Positions 1-12,036 are shown, counted from the stretch's first letter. The stretch: 64,000 nt of DNA from Neoconidiobolus thromboides FSU 785 (GCA_025603075.1 MU626351.1:18034-82033), one strand, 5' to 3'. Program-made: numbers and translations. The notes: generated from the sequence alone by a model not told the origin.

Positions 1-1963
1 TATTCGTAGGGTAACTAAATTTTAAACAGTCATACAAATTTATTACTTCTATAGAGTTTACAAATGGCTTTGGTCTTTTTGAAAAATCAATGTCGAAAGT
101 ATAGAATGAGAATACCAAAATGCTTTTACTAGGAGATAATTTTCAGTTTTAATCATAAAAACATACTACTACAACCAAGAATGTGCCTATCTTTTACATG
201 ATAATAAAAGTCAACTATCGGAAACCTAATGCTTTTCCTTTTTTAGATTTTAAAGGTTCTACTTTGAGTATGCAAATATAACTAAATCTCTTTCTGAATC
301 TTTCCTTTCATAACTTTTCCGAATATGTAAATCTCTTTAGTGAACGTTTACTACCTTCAAACAGCAATCACTCACTGTTTAACTTTTCACTTAGTACTAT
401 GATAATTTACAATTTGATTAGATAGGCATATAGTTGTGTATTATATTTACATTTTAAAGCATAAATTGATAATCTTGAATGAATAAAACATTGTAAATAA
501 AACAGAATACGTGCTTAAAATATCAGATTTAAAATTATAAAATCTTTTAATTTTTAATTTAACAAATTTCAAACATTCATTTGAGAATATCTTTTTTATT
601 TTCATCACTTCTTCCATTTTTAAGCGCTATTGAGAGGAAAAATACTTGTAAAATTTTTAAACAAAGGGGATTTTCATTTTTTATTTGACATAGTATTTAA
701 TACATAAATTAATTTTAATTTCAGTTCATGAAAACACATTTAGATGAAAATTATTTTTATGCTTATCGTTTATTTTTATAAAATTTACATCCATTTCATA
801 TTGGGTGCTTGTTAAAAAAAGCTATACAAAGTATTTATCTGTTTAATTTTTAGTTAAATGCTCTTAGTTTTATTGTTGGGTGCTCAAGTAATTATTGTTT
901 AGCACAAGAAAGCTGAGATAGATGAAGCCACTCCGATACAAATATAAAAAATATTCAACGCGATACCCAAATAATATTAAAACCAAGTAAAAAGTGCCTC
1001 TTAAGTTCAAATTAAGTCTTTTTATTTGGATATGGCATTTGTTCATTAGCATTTATTAATGATATCACCCTTTAGCAACATTGAGAAAAAGTCTCTTTAT
1101 AACACTTCAATGTCTGAAAGTAAAGCAACAGAAGAATTCATGGTAGTGATTTAATCAACTCAACCTTGAAGCACATCTATCATTATAAAGAACCCGAGCC
1201 AGCTGTTGAAGTTGCTAAACAAATGGCTCAATTCCTTTTTTAATATATTAAATGCATCTGGGAATAAAAGTCATTCATCAACATTTGGTGTTAAATCGAA
1301 GAATTTAGAAAATTTTTAAGATAAAAAGGAGTACCTCAAGCTCTTAGAAGATACTGACATGTCATTAGAGAAAACAACAAACTTAGCTATTACTTTGGAA
1401 ATAATATGGATCCAGTATCTATGGGAGATAGGTAAAATATTCATCATTATATTTTTAATGCGAGTTTTAGAAAATAATTGTAATCTTGTCAACACAATCT
1501 ATATTTTTCGGTTATTTCATTGAACAAAGTCAATGTGGCAGCAGTATAGAACCACAACGATAACATTTGCCTCTAGATGAATTGGCCTTTTACCTATCCA
1601 ATTATTAGCTTCGGTATTTTATAGTAAAATAATATCGGAAATATAGGATTGCCTTATTGTCATGTTTAAGTGCATTTAAATGAATGAAATATAATAAGTA
1701 ATTATAATTCAGTAAATGATAATAAGTTATTATTAATATGTAAATTTGAGAATAGATAAAAAAAATAAATATCATTTTTTATTATAAAATAAAATGAACC
1801 AATGATAATGATTTATAATCATTTTAAGATAAGATTCTAGTCACCATCTAATCAAAGTTCATATGTAGCATTGATGACTCAACCTGATATTCTCAAATAA
1901 TAAACATATAAAAATTCAAACAAAGCTTTAAACTTGTACTTTAATTCTATTTAAAAATATATT
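1..1963. other. gene-poor AT-rich stretch
   Basis: No supportable gene. Short peptide-like stretches near 1090-1440 (for example EPAVEVAKQMAQF and YYFGNNMDPVSMGDR) are separated by stops and frame changes. They may be the debris of an old gene, but I do not recognise a family. A decayed MITE copy lies at 583-670. Confidence 0.5.
583..670 (-). repeat. decayed MITE copy
   Basis: Keeps the family core CCATTTTTAAGCGCTATT, followed by GAGAGGAAAAA and TTTTTAAACAAA, in the reverse orientation. The terminal GGGGATGT inverted repeats are mostly lost. It is one of about 25 copies in the window. Confidence 0.55.
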
Positions 1964-4243
1964 ATGGCTTACTGGAAAAAACTCCAGAAAACCCAGATTC
2001 TATCAAATATATCATTAAAACAATTAAAATTTCAAAGATCATTAACTACATCATTTAGATTATTTAATAACAATAATAACGATAACGATATGGAGTTAAA
2101 TAAATTTTCTTCTACATTAACTCAACATAAATCTAGAGGAGCTGCTCAAGCTATGTGTAAGTTATTGATATTTATTATATAAATAAAAGCAACTAAAGCC
2201 ATTTTATTAATGTAGTATACGCCACTGGTTTGAAAGAAGAAGATATGTCTAAGGCACAAATTGGTATCTCTAGTGTGTAAGTAAATCACTCATTTGTCTT
2301 TCTAGAAACTAATCGAATTATTCTTCTATTTTATATTATATTCTACTCTATATTAGTTGGTATGAAGGTAACCCATGCAATATGCATTTAAATAAATTGT
2401 CAGATCATGTGAAACTTGGTGTTGAAAATAATAACTTAATTGGTTATCGATTTAATACTATTGGTGTATCGGATGGTATGACTAATGGTACAGAGGGTAT
2501 GTCATATTCTTTACAATCCAGAGATATTATTGCAGATTCCATTGAAACAGTAAGATTTTGAATATTGTTGAATGGCATTTTTTATTAATTATTGTGGTTT
2601 AGGTCATGTGTGGTCAATTTTATGATGCAAATATATCTTTACCAGGTAAATCATACCATAAATCAAACTATTTTCAATCAATTAATCTCTCCCCATTCAA
2701 GGCTGTGATAAAAATATGCCAGGTTGTTTAATAGCTATGGGACGAGTAAATCGCCCCTCAATAATGGTCTATGGTGGTACCATTAAACCAGGAAAATCAA
2801 GTTGTCGACCAGGTCAAAATTTAGATATTATATCAGCATTTCAAAGTTACGGTGAATATATAACGGGTAAGATTGATGAAACTGAAAGAAGTAGTGTAAT
2901 TAAAAACTCATGTCCTGGAGCTGGCGCTTGTGGTGGAATGTATACTGCCAATACTAGTAAATTTTTTTATTTATGAAAGGTGTTGGTAATGCGGTATTAA
3001 TAGTTTATTTTTTAGTGGCCTCAGCAATTGAAGCTATGGGTATGTCATTACCTTATTCTTCTTCTATACCAGCAGAAGATGGAGAAAAAATTAAAGAATG
3101 TTTAAGAGCGGGAGAATACATTAAAATTTTGTTAGAAAAAGATATTAAACCAAAAGATATTATGACAAGAAAAGCCTTTGAAAATGCTATTACAGTGGTT
3201 ATGGCTCTAGGAGGTAATACGATTTATCAACTCAATTTACTCTCTCATTAATTTTATGAATTTAAATGAAGGTTCCACCAATGCAGTATTACATTTAATA
3301 GCTATGGCTCGTGCAGTGGATGTTGAATTAACACTTGATGATTTCCAAGTTATAAGTGATAAAGTGCCCTTTTTAGCAGATTTGAAACCCAGCGGTAAAT
3401 ACGTTATGGAAGATATCCAAGGCATCGGAGGTACTCCAGCCGTCTTGAAATATCTATATGAAAATGGCTTGATACATGGTGATTGCATGACGGTAACTGG
3501 AAAAACAGTAGCAGAAAATTTAGCTTCTGTACCAGGCTTAAAAGAAGGACAGGATATCATTAGACCTTTAGAAAAACCATTAAAACAAACAGCTCATATT
3601 CAAATATTAAAAGGTAATTTAGCACCGGAAGGTAGTGTGGCTAAGATTACTGGTAAAGAGGGATTGTACTTTGAAGGTCCTGCTAATGTATTTGATAATG
3701 AAGAAGCGATGCTAAAAGCTTTAGAAGATAATAAAATTAATAAAGGTGATGTGATTATTATTCGTTATGAAGGTCCTAAAGGTGGACCCGGTATGCCTGA
3801 AATGCGTAGGTGGTTCATTTTTTATTGGGTAAAAAAGATATTAATAGTTATTAGTTACTCCAACTTCTGCCATTATGGGAGCTGGATTAGGTAAAGATGT
3901 AGCTATGATGACAGATGGAAGATTTTCAGGTGGTAGCCATGTGAGTCTTTTAATTAATACGCTATAATATTTATGTAATATCCATTCATTCTAGGGTTTT
4001 ATCATTGGACATATCTCACCTGAAGCACAAGTAGGTGGTCCCATTGCATTAGTAAAAAATGGGGATCGTATCATTATTGATGCAGTTAATAAAAGTATTA
4101 AAATGGCTGATGTAACAGAAGAAGAGCTAGTGGAAAGAAAGAAAGAATGGAGAGCACCACCATTAAAAGCTAATCGTGGGACACTTTATAAATATATTAA
4201 AAACGTCAAATCAGCGTCACTTGGATGTGTGACGGATGAGTAA
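1964..4243 (+). CDS. ILV3: dihydroxy-acid dehydratase, mitochondrial
   Basis: Catalyses the penultimate step of valine and isoleucine synthesis, dehydrating 2,3-dihydroxy acids to 2-keto acids in the mitochondrial matrix with an Fe-S cluster. I read nine exons: 1964-2156, 2216-2276, 2357-2549, 2603-2645, 2702-2956, 3016-3213, 3272-3805, 3855-3940 and 3995-4243. They sum to 1812 nt, or 603 aa, close to the yeast enzyme. The first about 60 residues are basic and Ser/Thr/Asn-rich, as in a mitochondrial presequence. Family signatures are visible: [24 protein letters not shown], the cluster cysteines in [10 protein letters not shown] and [17 protein letters not shown], and [20 protein letters not shown] near the C-terminus. 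All nine coding segments are intact, so the gene is probably functional. Confidence 0.95.
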
Positions 4244-4365
4244 GGCTATTAGGAGTGGTAAATACGATTTAATTTAAAAATAAATGAAGACAAAATTAAG
4301 AGGGATATTATTTTATGGTTATTTTTTATTTTAAATATCACTATATTATGCTATAATATTCTCTA

Positions 4366-5201
4366 TTACATTCTCTTTCTATCTTTTAAAAATTCATTAA
4401 TAGCAAATAAACTTTTAAATCCCTGGTACTTCATATGTGGTAAATCGATCCAAAACTTACTTTGTTTAAACTCCTTCCTACCCACATATTCATCCAATAA
4501 TCTAAAAGTGACATGAGGTAATCTTCCATACTTTAACATACCGACTTTAATAGTAGTAAATTCGGAACTTCCTAATATGGAAGTAGTTTCAAAAGTAACT
4601 TTAGTGTTGTGAGTGATCAACTGAGTTTCGGTGGGTTTAACATTTTTTTCTATTGAATTTTGAATGGGGATAATGTTGTCTGATTCTGGATATAAATACA
4701 TATGTAATACATAAGGGCCACAAAACCAATGCATAAAACTAGTGGAAGCTAAACTGGTGATACAAGCTAAAATAAAATAAAAATATTAATTAATAAAGTT
4801 CATTTTGTTATAGGTATTGTTATTGTTATATTATTATTATTCTATTATAACTAAATCCAAATACCTAGTACCACCCAAGTAAACGAAAAATTAGCTTGCT
4901 GTACCCAGGGATGTTGCCAATAAACAGTAAATAAAGGCAGTGACACAACACCTAATAAACTTGTCATTAAAGATAATTTTTTGACTAATTGGATCGCTCT
5001 TCCAGAAGGGGAAGTGAATACCAATTCACCTTTGAGATCATTAATTTCGTTCAATGAAGTGGGTTGAAGTAATTGATTGTTCGAGAATACGGAAGTTTGT
5101 GTATGAAATGCTAGCTTTTGAGTGCTAAGATTTAATGACGGATAGAGATTGTATCTTAATTTTAATATTAAATTAGATTTTAATAGTTTAGATTGAATCA
5201 T
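4366..5201 (-). CDS. TMEM70-like mitochondrial inner-membrane protein
   Basis: Two exons (5201-4865 and 4766-4366) give 738 nt, or 245 aa. The N-terminus (MIQSKLLKSNLILKLRYNLY) is basic and amphipathic, suggesting mitochondrial import. After the linker LKGELVFTSPSGRAIQLVKK come two hydrophobic segments (about residues 75-90 and 100-125) split by the intron, then a soluble tail. This layout, with a GxxVFTSPxGR-like entry and a paired-membrane hairpin, recalls the TMEM70/TMEM186/TMEM223 group, whose human member acts in assembly of ATP synthase and complex I. The match rests on topology and a few residues. It is convergent with ILV3, and the two stops are about 120 bp apart. Confidence 0.5.
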
Positions 5202-5458
5202 TTTTTTTAAGCTTTGAAATGAAATAAGTGATTTTTAAATCAAAATTAAAAATTGAAGTTTGTTGAGTTTACAAATAAAATACATTTTCAAAAGTATAGG
5301 AATGCTTTTTCATTTTTTTCATTTTTTGAATGCTATTATTGCATTGAAAGATCAATTATTGTAGATCCTTTAAAAAATACCTAACATATTTTAATTTATA
5401 TAATTATAAAACAAATTAATATATATAAATTAAGTGACAAAGATAGCAACTAAAATGA

Positions 5459-5530
5459 TTCTTCATGGTCCAGTGGTTAGGATTTTCCGCTTTCACCGGA
5501 ACGGCCGGGGTTCGATTCCCCGTGAGGAAG
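5459..5530 (+). tRNA. tRNA-Glu (anticodon TTC)
   Basis: Complete 72-nt cloverleaf without an intron. The acceptor stem TTCTTCA pairs with TGAGGAA (5523-5529) with one T-G wobble, and G5530 is the discriminator. The anticodon arm is TTCCG-CTTTCAC-CGGAA, giving anticodon TTC. The T arm is CGGGG-TTCGATT-CCCCG with a perfect stem. CCA is not encoded, as expected for a eukaryotic tRNA gene. It is far more GC-rich than its flanks. Confidence 0.96.
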
Positions 5531-5824
5531 TAATAGATCTTTATTAAGCAATTTTTTGATGTAATTATCAAACTTGGTTCAAATGCTACAAAAATTATCA
5601 CTTTTGCTTATATTGGGCGTTTTTTTATCCAATTTTAATGGTTTTTTCTAGTTTTACGCTACATGAGAAATGGACAAAATTTGAATCAAGCTTTTAAACA
5701 TATCAAAAATCGAAATTTTATAAAAGAATTGTTTTCTAATTATTTTAACAAAATGAAAAAGGATAAATTAAAATTGAAGCAAAGTAAATTAATGAGTATA
5801 TAGAAATACCAATATTAGGTATTA

Positions 5825-8800
5825 ATGATATTGAATTTAGCTACTTTAAATAATATATTAACGCCCATTGGGGTGAAGGTTAATAGTAAGTAGTAATATC
5901 GATGGTATTAATAATGAATAGAAATTAAAGTTAACTTACATAACATTTAGCCAACCGAGGTATAGAAATCGACAAGTTTGTTGAGGTAATATTAGTACAA
6001 TTTATTAAATGATTTGGATAGATATTGATGAATTGCTATTATTTAGACACGTAAGAATGAAATTGAACAGATGGAAAAAACGATGAAACAATATAGGTAA
6101 AGATAAAAGCAACTAACAACAATTAGTTTTTGATTTTCGATTTTTGATTTTGAGTCTATTTTTGTTAAATTAGAAAATCAGTCAATAAAAGAGCGTTTCA
6201 AACACTTCCAAGATATTTAAGAAGAAGAACAGCTAGTCATAATTGTTATAGAGTGCCGCAAAGATTAAGAGAAAAAACCAAATTTGAAGTGAGTATTTAA
6301 TATTAGTAGTAATAGTATCCAAGTTTAATGGGATTCAATTAATATACATAATTATAGATCTCTAAAGATGGCTTAAAAATAAGAAAAAGAAGCTCACGAT
6401 TTAAATATTATGCTAAAAATAGAAGGTTAGAATATCTAAAAAGGCAAAGTAAGTTGTAGTTTATTAGTGAATTGTTTTTGTTTTTTATATTTTCAATCAA
6501 TAGAAAATAAAACTTGGTTACAAACGCATATTTGGCATGCCAAAAGAATGCATATGAAAGTATTATGGGGCTATTCATTGGTAATAAGATTTAACTTAAT
6601 ATGTTATTTATATTAATATGGTATTTATTATTATTGTTATTATTACTTCTTGTTATTATAGCCCATTAAAGCTACATTGAAAAACTATCGAACTTTATAT
6701 CGATATAATAAGACTAAAGCAACGATTTATGATATAAGTTATAATTCTATAATCCAATTAAATGGCAATAAAATAGAGTTAAGTTCATTTTTAAATTTGT
6801 TTTTGGATCCATCCGAATTATCAGTAAAGAGCAAAAGGTAATATTAATATTTAGTTGTTTCTTTTTATAAGGATATTAATATTGCTTTTATTAGAATATC
6901 AACAGGAAAAAGGATGTACTCAAGCATGTTATATGAGAAATTAAGTTTCCCTTATAACTTATTATGCCCAATTAAATTGATTTTCCAATCCACCCTCAAC
7001 CAAACAGAACCCTCATCTAACAATACTAAAGTATGGATTATAATCCATGCTTCATGTTATTATAAAGTATTTAATATGTTCGAAAATGAAATTAGAGAAA
7101 GTGAATCAAACATTCAGTTATTAAATTTAAAGGATAAATTGAATTTGTTTTTATTAAATGGTAAAAATGCAGCTATGAGTTTATCCAAGGCGTTGGATCC
7201 AACAGAGAGTGATGATCCTAAATTAGGTAATTCGAAATATGGACAAGAGGTAAAAAAAACTTATTTAAATTTAGATTTTTTTCTGAGATATTAATATTAC
7301 TTTTTATTAGTTATTTTCCTTGTTACAATATCCAGGCTTAGCAACTACCATTGGTTTAAATACTATTTTTTCAGTCACTTTATTGGATCCTAGGTTGAGG
7401 TAAATTTAGTTTTATATAATAATAATAGAGTATTTAAATTAACATATGAATAACAAATAATAGAGGAACTCCAAGAAAAGAAAAGAGCATAGAAAGTTAT
7501 CAAATTACAAAAGATAAACAAGATAGAATCATTGATCTTTTATTAACTCATACCGATGATTTAGCTTATTCAAAATTATGGGATATGATGGAGAATGAAG
7601 AAGAAAATAAAAATAGCGAGAAAAGTATTAATAATAGAAAATCAAAAGTGAGTCAAGCTATTTTATCGTAACTATATATTTATAATAATATTGTATTTAG
7701 TTGTTACTTCCTAAAACAGGATTAAAACCTACACCTTGCGATAACCGTATCCCCATCATCATCGTCAAGACAAGTATCTCTTCCCACCCTACATCAGAAA
7801 AAGACAATTATTTATTAATAACTCCCTCCCAATGGGGAAGAGATTTATTTAAACAGTTTGTTTTTAATTCTACTTTAGTAATGGGTTTAAGAGATTATAA
7901 TAATTTAAATTATGAATCAAAATCATTCCGATTTCCAAATGATTATCCAATGACTAACAGTTATTTGGAGTATATCAAAGATAAAAAGCTATTAAAGATG
8001 AGTAAGTATTTAGCAACTTCAAAGGCAAAGAGAGTCAATTTTGAAAAATTAAAAGTGAAATATCCATTTGGACCCGAGTTTAAAAGTTTAACCTATTATC
8101 AACAATTAAGAGGAGAGGAAATAGAGGGAAATAGAATGGGAAATAAACGTAAATTAAAAGAAGAAGAGGGAAATAAAGAGGATATCAAAATGGAAAATGA
8201 GAGTGATAAAGTAATGGAAATTAAAAAAAACAAATTAAAGAATAAAGGTGAAGAAACAGATAGAAATATAGAAGAACCTAACACTGCTATCATCACTTCT
8301 CTAATTAATTTAAACTCTATGTTCTTATTACCAAATAAGTTAGTTAGTGAAGTTATTAAAATTAAAGATGATGAACAAAAATTAATAAATATTAATAAAA
8401 TATTAGATCAAAGTTTAAAAAGCTATGAATTTAAAAGAGAAATTCAATTGAATAATCAAGTGAATTGGGATTCAGGATTAATTCAAATCAATTTAGAATT
8501 TATTAATGGGGCGAGTGGTAAATTTAAATTTGGTATGGTTTATATGATGAATAAAAATTGGCTAGAGATAAAGAAGGATGAAACGGTGAAAGAGGTAAAT
8601 CCATTATTACTAACTTTTTTTAATTATTTGATTTAAATTTTATTCATTTATTAATGATAACTTTAGAAATCAAATTCAGCGAATGATATACCCCCTGAAT
8701 CTGACATTATTGGCTATGTAACTTCAAGTAATTATTCATTAAGTGAAGGAAATGTAACTGGAATGGCAAGTATTTTATTAAAATCTTTGGTAGAATTGAT

Positions 8801-8983
8801 GATTAAAGATAAAAGGTAAGTGGATTGTTTTATAAAGTTGTTTTTTTGAACAGATATAGGTGATGAGGTTGAATTTTAACTGATAGTGTTTTTTTTAGGA
8901 AAAATAGAAAAGATAAGTTATTGGTTTTAGTACGTTCAACCACATCTAGAGTTCCCAAAGTGGCTAGAATTATACTTCCTTAA
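5825..8983 (+). CDS. POP1: RNase P / RNase MRP protein subunit Pop1
   Basis: Largest protein of the nuclear RNase P and RNase MRP ribonucleoproteins, which mature tRNA 5' ends and rRNA. I derived thirteen exons: 5825-5885, 5951-5985, 6047-6096, 6174-6288, 6358-6448, 6504-6580, 6662-6837, 6895-7249, 7311-7399, 7464-7647, 7701-8594, 8667-8815 and 8899-8983. They total 2361 nt, or 786 aa. The Pop1 N-terminal domain is clear: KRAFQTLPRYLRRRTASHN, YRVPQRLREK, then TWLQTHIWHAKRMHMKVLWG. The POPLD domain follows (PSQWGRDLF, FRFPNDYP), with a lysine-rich insert around 8120-8270, and the C-terminal block IIGYVTSSNYSLSEG ends in SRVPKVARIILP. An in-frame stop just upstream of 5825 supports the start. 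Confidence 0.93.
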
Positions 8984-9376
8984 GTAAAAATAAATAAGTG
9001 TGAAAGTTTCGATTGATAACATAGAGAAATTGATTTTTAATGTTTTTTTAATAAATTGTAAAATGAAAATTGTTGATAAGCTTTCTTAAGATTAAAATAT
9101 GAATTTTAGCTTTTAATTTTATGTTATTATAAATATTTAAAAGTTAAAACTGATTGATTTTCTAATATTGTTCAATTAATTGTACTTTATATCAGCCTTA
9201 AATGCAAGGTCATTGTCTATTTAATAAAAATCAGTTATGAATTAATGGATCTTTTAGTTTAATTATTTTTATTTATCAAATATTGAAATTATAACATGGA
9301 TTTGATAAAGTGGAAAAATATGACAAAACAAGAAAATTGCCCCTACTAACAAGTTTTTAATAGTTGTTAATAATTA
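8984..9376. other. intergenic, POP1 3' side
   Basis: AT-rich spacer between the POP1 stop and the mobile-element cluster. Nothing recognised. Confidence 0.6.
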
Positions 9377-9479
9377 GTTGGGGATGTATTTTCGTGCTTA
9401 AGAACTTTACTAATAAATTTTTCACTTAAATAGCGCTTAAAAATGGAAAAAATAATGAAATCAAAAAAACACTCCCAGT
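9377..9479 (+). repeat. MITE copy
   Basis: Starts TTGGGGATGTATTTTCGTG, has the core TTAAATAGCGCTTAAAA and ends AAAAAAACACTCCCA. Near full length. Confidence 0.85.
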
Positions 9480-9577
9480 TAATTATTATGTATCATCATA
9501 CTTTTCCACTTTACCAAATCCATTTTATCCTTTATTTTTTAAATCAAATTTAACAATACTAATGATTCAAAACATTA

Positions 9578-9679
9578 ATTTGTTTTTTTGTTTAACAATT
9601 TTATTAACAATTTTATTAACAGTTTTCCACTCAAATAGCACTTAAGAAATAGAAGTGATGAAGCTGAAAAAAACACCCC
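9578..9679 (+). repeat. MITE copy abutting the left end of the 2.2-kb element
   Basis: Core TCCACTCAAATAGCACTTAAG and 3' end AAAAAAACACCCC. The 5' part carries a duplicated AATTTTATTAAC unit, and the GGGGATG start is lost. Its 3' end touches the TGTGAAATATC end of the inverted-arm element. Confidence 0.75.
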
Positions 9680-10146
9680 TGTGAAATATCACTCTGTCAG
9701 CCCCATGGTTAATTATAGCATAATAATTTCCTAAGCTGTTGTGTTCTCGATTATACAGACAATTAGTCCCATGTTCTTATTTTGATTTGCTATGAGAATT
9801 TCTATCTTCGTCCCAAAGAATATTATCCTCTCGTTTTGATATTTATACTTATCGGAGTATAAAAGAGATTCTAAAACATAATAGCTCTAGGCTTTTTAAC
9901 TGAATTATTCCCTGATATCTTATACATTTAATAAAGACACTAAGTTTTCTTAATAATATTTTATGTAGATTTTACATTAGTATTGTCTATTCTATTTGTT
10001 TTACATAGTCTGTAGCCTATTACGTGCTATTCTTCGTAATCCAAGTCTATTTTAGTCACATAAACTAAGACTTTTCGACTTATAGTGTAATCAATCAGGT
10101 AATAGCTGTTTTTGACTCCAAATACTGAGTACCAGATTTCACAACT
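9680..10146 (+). repeat. left inverted arm
   Basis: Inverted copy of 11386-11850. Its inner border lies at the ATTTCACA around 10143. Each arm is itself bounded by TGTGAAAT and ATTTCACA in inverted orientation. Confidence 0.8.
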
Positions 10147-10630
10147 CTGTGTTGATACTCAAAAAAACACATTTAATGAAACTATTAAAAAATTAAATAA
10201 TAAAAGTTGTGTAATAATTTTAGATTTTAAACAAAATATGGAAATAGGAACAAGACCAGATTCAATAAATCTAGATCATTATAATAAACAAGCTATATCA
10301 GTATTAGGTTTTGGTGCTTTATACTTAAAAGATGATAAAATAATAGGCAGAGTTTATTTTGATTATTTATCTGAAATATTGAATCATGATTCAGCATATG
10401 CAGGAGATTATTTAATTGATTTAATCTCTATAGAGCTTTTATTTAAAAATTTTGTAAGAATTAATATATGGACAGGTACGGAAAATCATTTTAAATTTCA
10501 AGAGTTTCTACATTACACATTTGAAGAAATTCATAAAATAAATAGTAGTTTGAATGTCGATTTTAATTTTTTTGCTAAGCATCATGGAAAAGGTATAATT
10601 GATAGACATTTTGGAAATCTTTTACAATGA
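10112..10630 (+). pseudogene. transposase C-terminal fragment
   Basis: Open frame of 172 codons with no ATG at its 5' end. It opens inside the left arm and the first ATG is at 10238. Recognisable pieces are CVIILDFKQN, GRVYFDYL, VRINIWTGTENHFKFQEFL and FNFFAKHHGKGIIDRHFG. The order D-F, then a W-S-D-G-x-x-x-x-F-K-like motif, then HGK-x-x-x-D matches a DDE-type transposase group abundant in early fungi and invertebrates. Here the usual second acidic residue (WSDG) reads WTGT, and the N-terminal two thirds are missing, so it cannot be a complete enzyme. Family membership is from memory of the motif pattern. Confidence 0.6.
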
Positions 10631-10751
10631 AAAAGTAGTTTTAAAACATTAAGAAAAATGGAAGATATTACTTAATTAATTTTAAAATTTGAGGTTTTTG
10701 TTTGTGAGCATAATATGATCAATAACTCAACTGTTAATAATGGAAAAACAG

Positions 10752-10852
10752 ATGGGGATGTATTTTTGTGTTTAAGAATTTCACTAATAATTTTTCCGCT
10801 TAAATAGTGCTTAAAAGATGAAAAAGTAATGAAGCCAAAAAAACACCCCCAT
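10752..10852 (+). repeat. MITE copy
   Basis: Full length: ATGGGGATGTATTTTTGTG to AAAAAAACACCCCCAT, inside the 2.2-kb element downstream of the transposase fragment. Confidence 0.88.
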
Positions 10853-10990
10853 AAGTTAAATAATTGTTAAAGTTTTTATCATGTATAAGTAATAAAAAGT
10901 TAAATTTGTTGAAAATAGCTTTGATTTTCTTATCGTTAGCTTTTTTTAACTTTTTTAATCAAGCTTTTATATATTTTGTAATTAATAATA

Positions 10991-11083
10991 TTAGGGAATG
11001 TGTTTTTTTGTTTAAGAATTTTACTAATATCTTTCGACTCAAATAGTGCTTAAAAAGTAGAAAATAATGAAAAAAAATTCTCA
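10991..11083 (+). repeat. MITE copy, diverged
   Basis: TTAGGGAATGTGTTTTTTTG at the left end and core CTCAAATAGTGCTTAAAAAG. The right terminal repeat is degraded. Confidence 0.7.
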
Positions 11084-11138
11084 TTATTAAGTTTTTAGTT
11101 AAATTTAATAAACTAATTATAGATTTTTTTATCAAACA

Positions 11139-11242
11139 TTAGGGGATGTATTTTTGTAGTCAAGAGTTTTACTAACAATTTTTCCACTCAAGTAGTGCTT
11201 AAAAGATAGAAAAAGTAATAAAGCAAAAAAAATATCCCCAAT
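11139..11242 (+). repeat. MITE copy
   Basis: TTAGGGGATGTATTTTTG to AAAAAAAATATCCCCAAT. Third copy inside the 2.2-kb element. Confidence 0.82.
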
Positions 11243-11385
11243 ATTTAATAATTTATATTAAAACTAATTAAACTGCCATTCCTACTATTTTGATATTATT
11301 TAAAAGTAAAAATATCATTATCAAGGATACAAATAAAAATATATATATATTTTTAAATAAGTTTCAATATCTGGTTTCAATATGG

Positions 11386-11850
11386 GTGTGAAATCTGGTA
11401 CTCAGGGTTTGGAGTCAAGAACAGCTATTGCTGGGTTGACTACACTATAAGTCGAAAGGTCTTAGTTTATGTGACTAAGATAGACTTGGATTATGAGGAA
11501 TAGCACGTAATAGGTTACAAGCTATATAAGACAAATAGAATAGACAATACTAATGTAAAATCTATGTAAAATACTATTAAGAAAACTTAGTGGCTTTATT
11601 AAATGTTCGAGATATCAGGGAATAATTCAGTTAAAAAGCCTCGAACTATTATACTCTGTAAACTCTTTTATACTCTGAAAAATATAAATATCAAAATGAG
11701 AAGATAGTATTCTTTTGGATGGAGCTAGAAATTCTCATAACAAATCAAAATAAGAACATGGGATTGATTTCCTCTGAGCTCGAGAACACAACAGCTTAGG
11801 CGATTGTTATGTTATAATTAACCATGGGACTGACATAGCGATATTTCACA
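11386..11850 (-). repeat. right inverted arm
   Basis: Inverted copy of 9680-10146. Its outer end GATATTTCACA is immediately followed by a full MITE copy starting at 11851. Confidence 0.8.
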
Positions 11851-11952
11851 ATGGGGATGTATTTTTTTGTTTAAGAATTTTACTAACAATCTTTCTGCTC
11901 AAATAGCGCTTAAAAAGTGGAAAAGTAATGAAATCAAAAAAAACATCCCCAT
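11851..11952 (+). repeat. MITE copy abutting the right end of the 2.2-kb element
   Basis: ATGGGGATGTATTTTTTTG to AAAAAAAACATCCCCAT. Complete, with zero bases between it and the arm. Confidence 0.9.
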
Positions 11953-12036
11953 ATATTAATAGCTTAATTTTACTATCATTGTTTATATCACGTTTAAAGA
12001 CAACTAGCTATTAATAATGTTTAAATATTAAATATA

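Larger units (their letters stand above)
9680..11850. mobile_element. 2.17-kb element with about 465-bp inverted terminal arms
   Basis: The left arm (9680 to about 10146) and right arm (about 11386-11850) are inverted copies over nearly their whole length with scattered mismatches. For example, left CCCATGGTTAAT matches right ATTAACCATGGG, left TTTTTAACTGAATTATTCCC matches right GGGAATAATTCAGTTAAAAA, and left CTGAGTACCAGATTTCACA matches right TGTGAAATCTGGTACTCAG. The outer ends are TGTGAAATATC and GATATTTCACA. The interior (about 1.2 kb) holds a transposase C-terminal fragment and three MITE copies. This layout fits a DNA transposon with long terminal inverted repeats that has lost most of its transposase. 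I did not identify a target-site duplication or assign a superfamily. Confidence 0.8.

Noticed and set aside
870-1052. 60-codon frame on the minus strand
   Set aside because: Low-complexity Leu/Phe/Tyr translation of AT-rich DNA with no family features, neighbouring exon or conserved motif.
1081-1440. Possible gene relic with fragments in several frames
   Set aside because: Peptide fragments look protein-like but do not match any family I recognise, and stops break all frames. Not enough to call a pseudogene.
5299-5346. Possible MITE scrap (AATGCTTTTTCATTTTTTTC ... TGAATGCTATT)
   Set aside because: Only about 45 bp, and too diverged from the core to separate from random AT-rich sequence.
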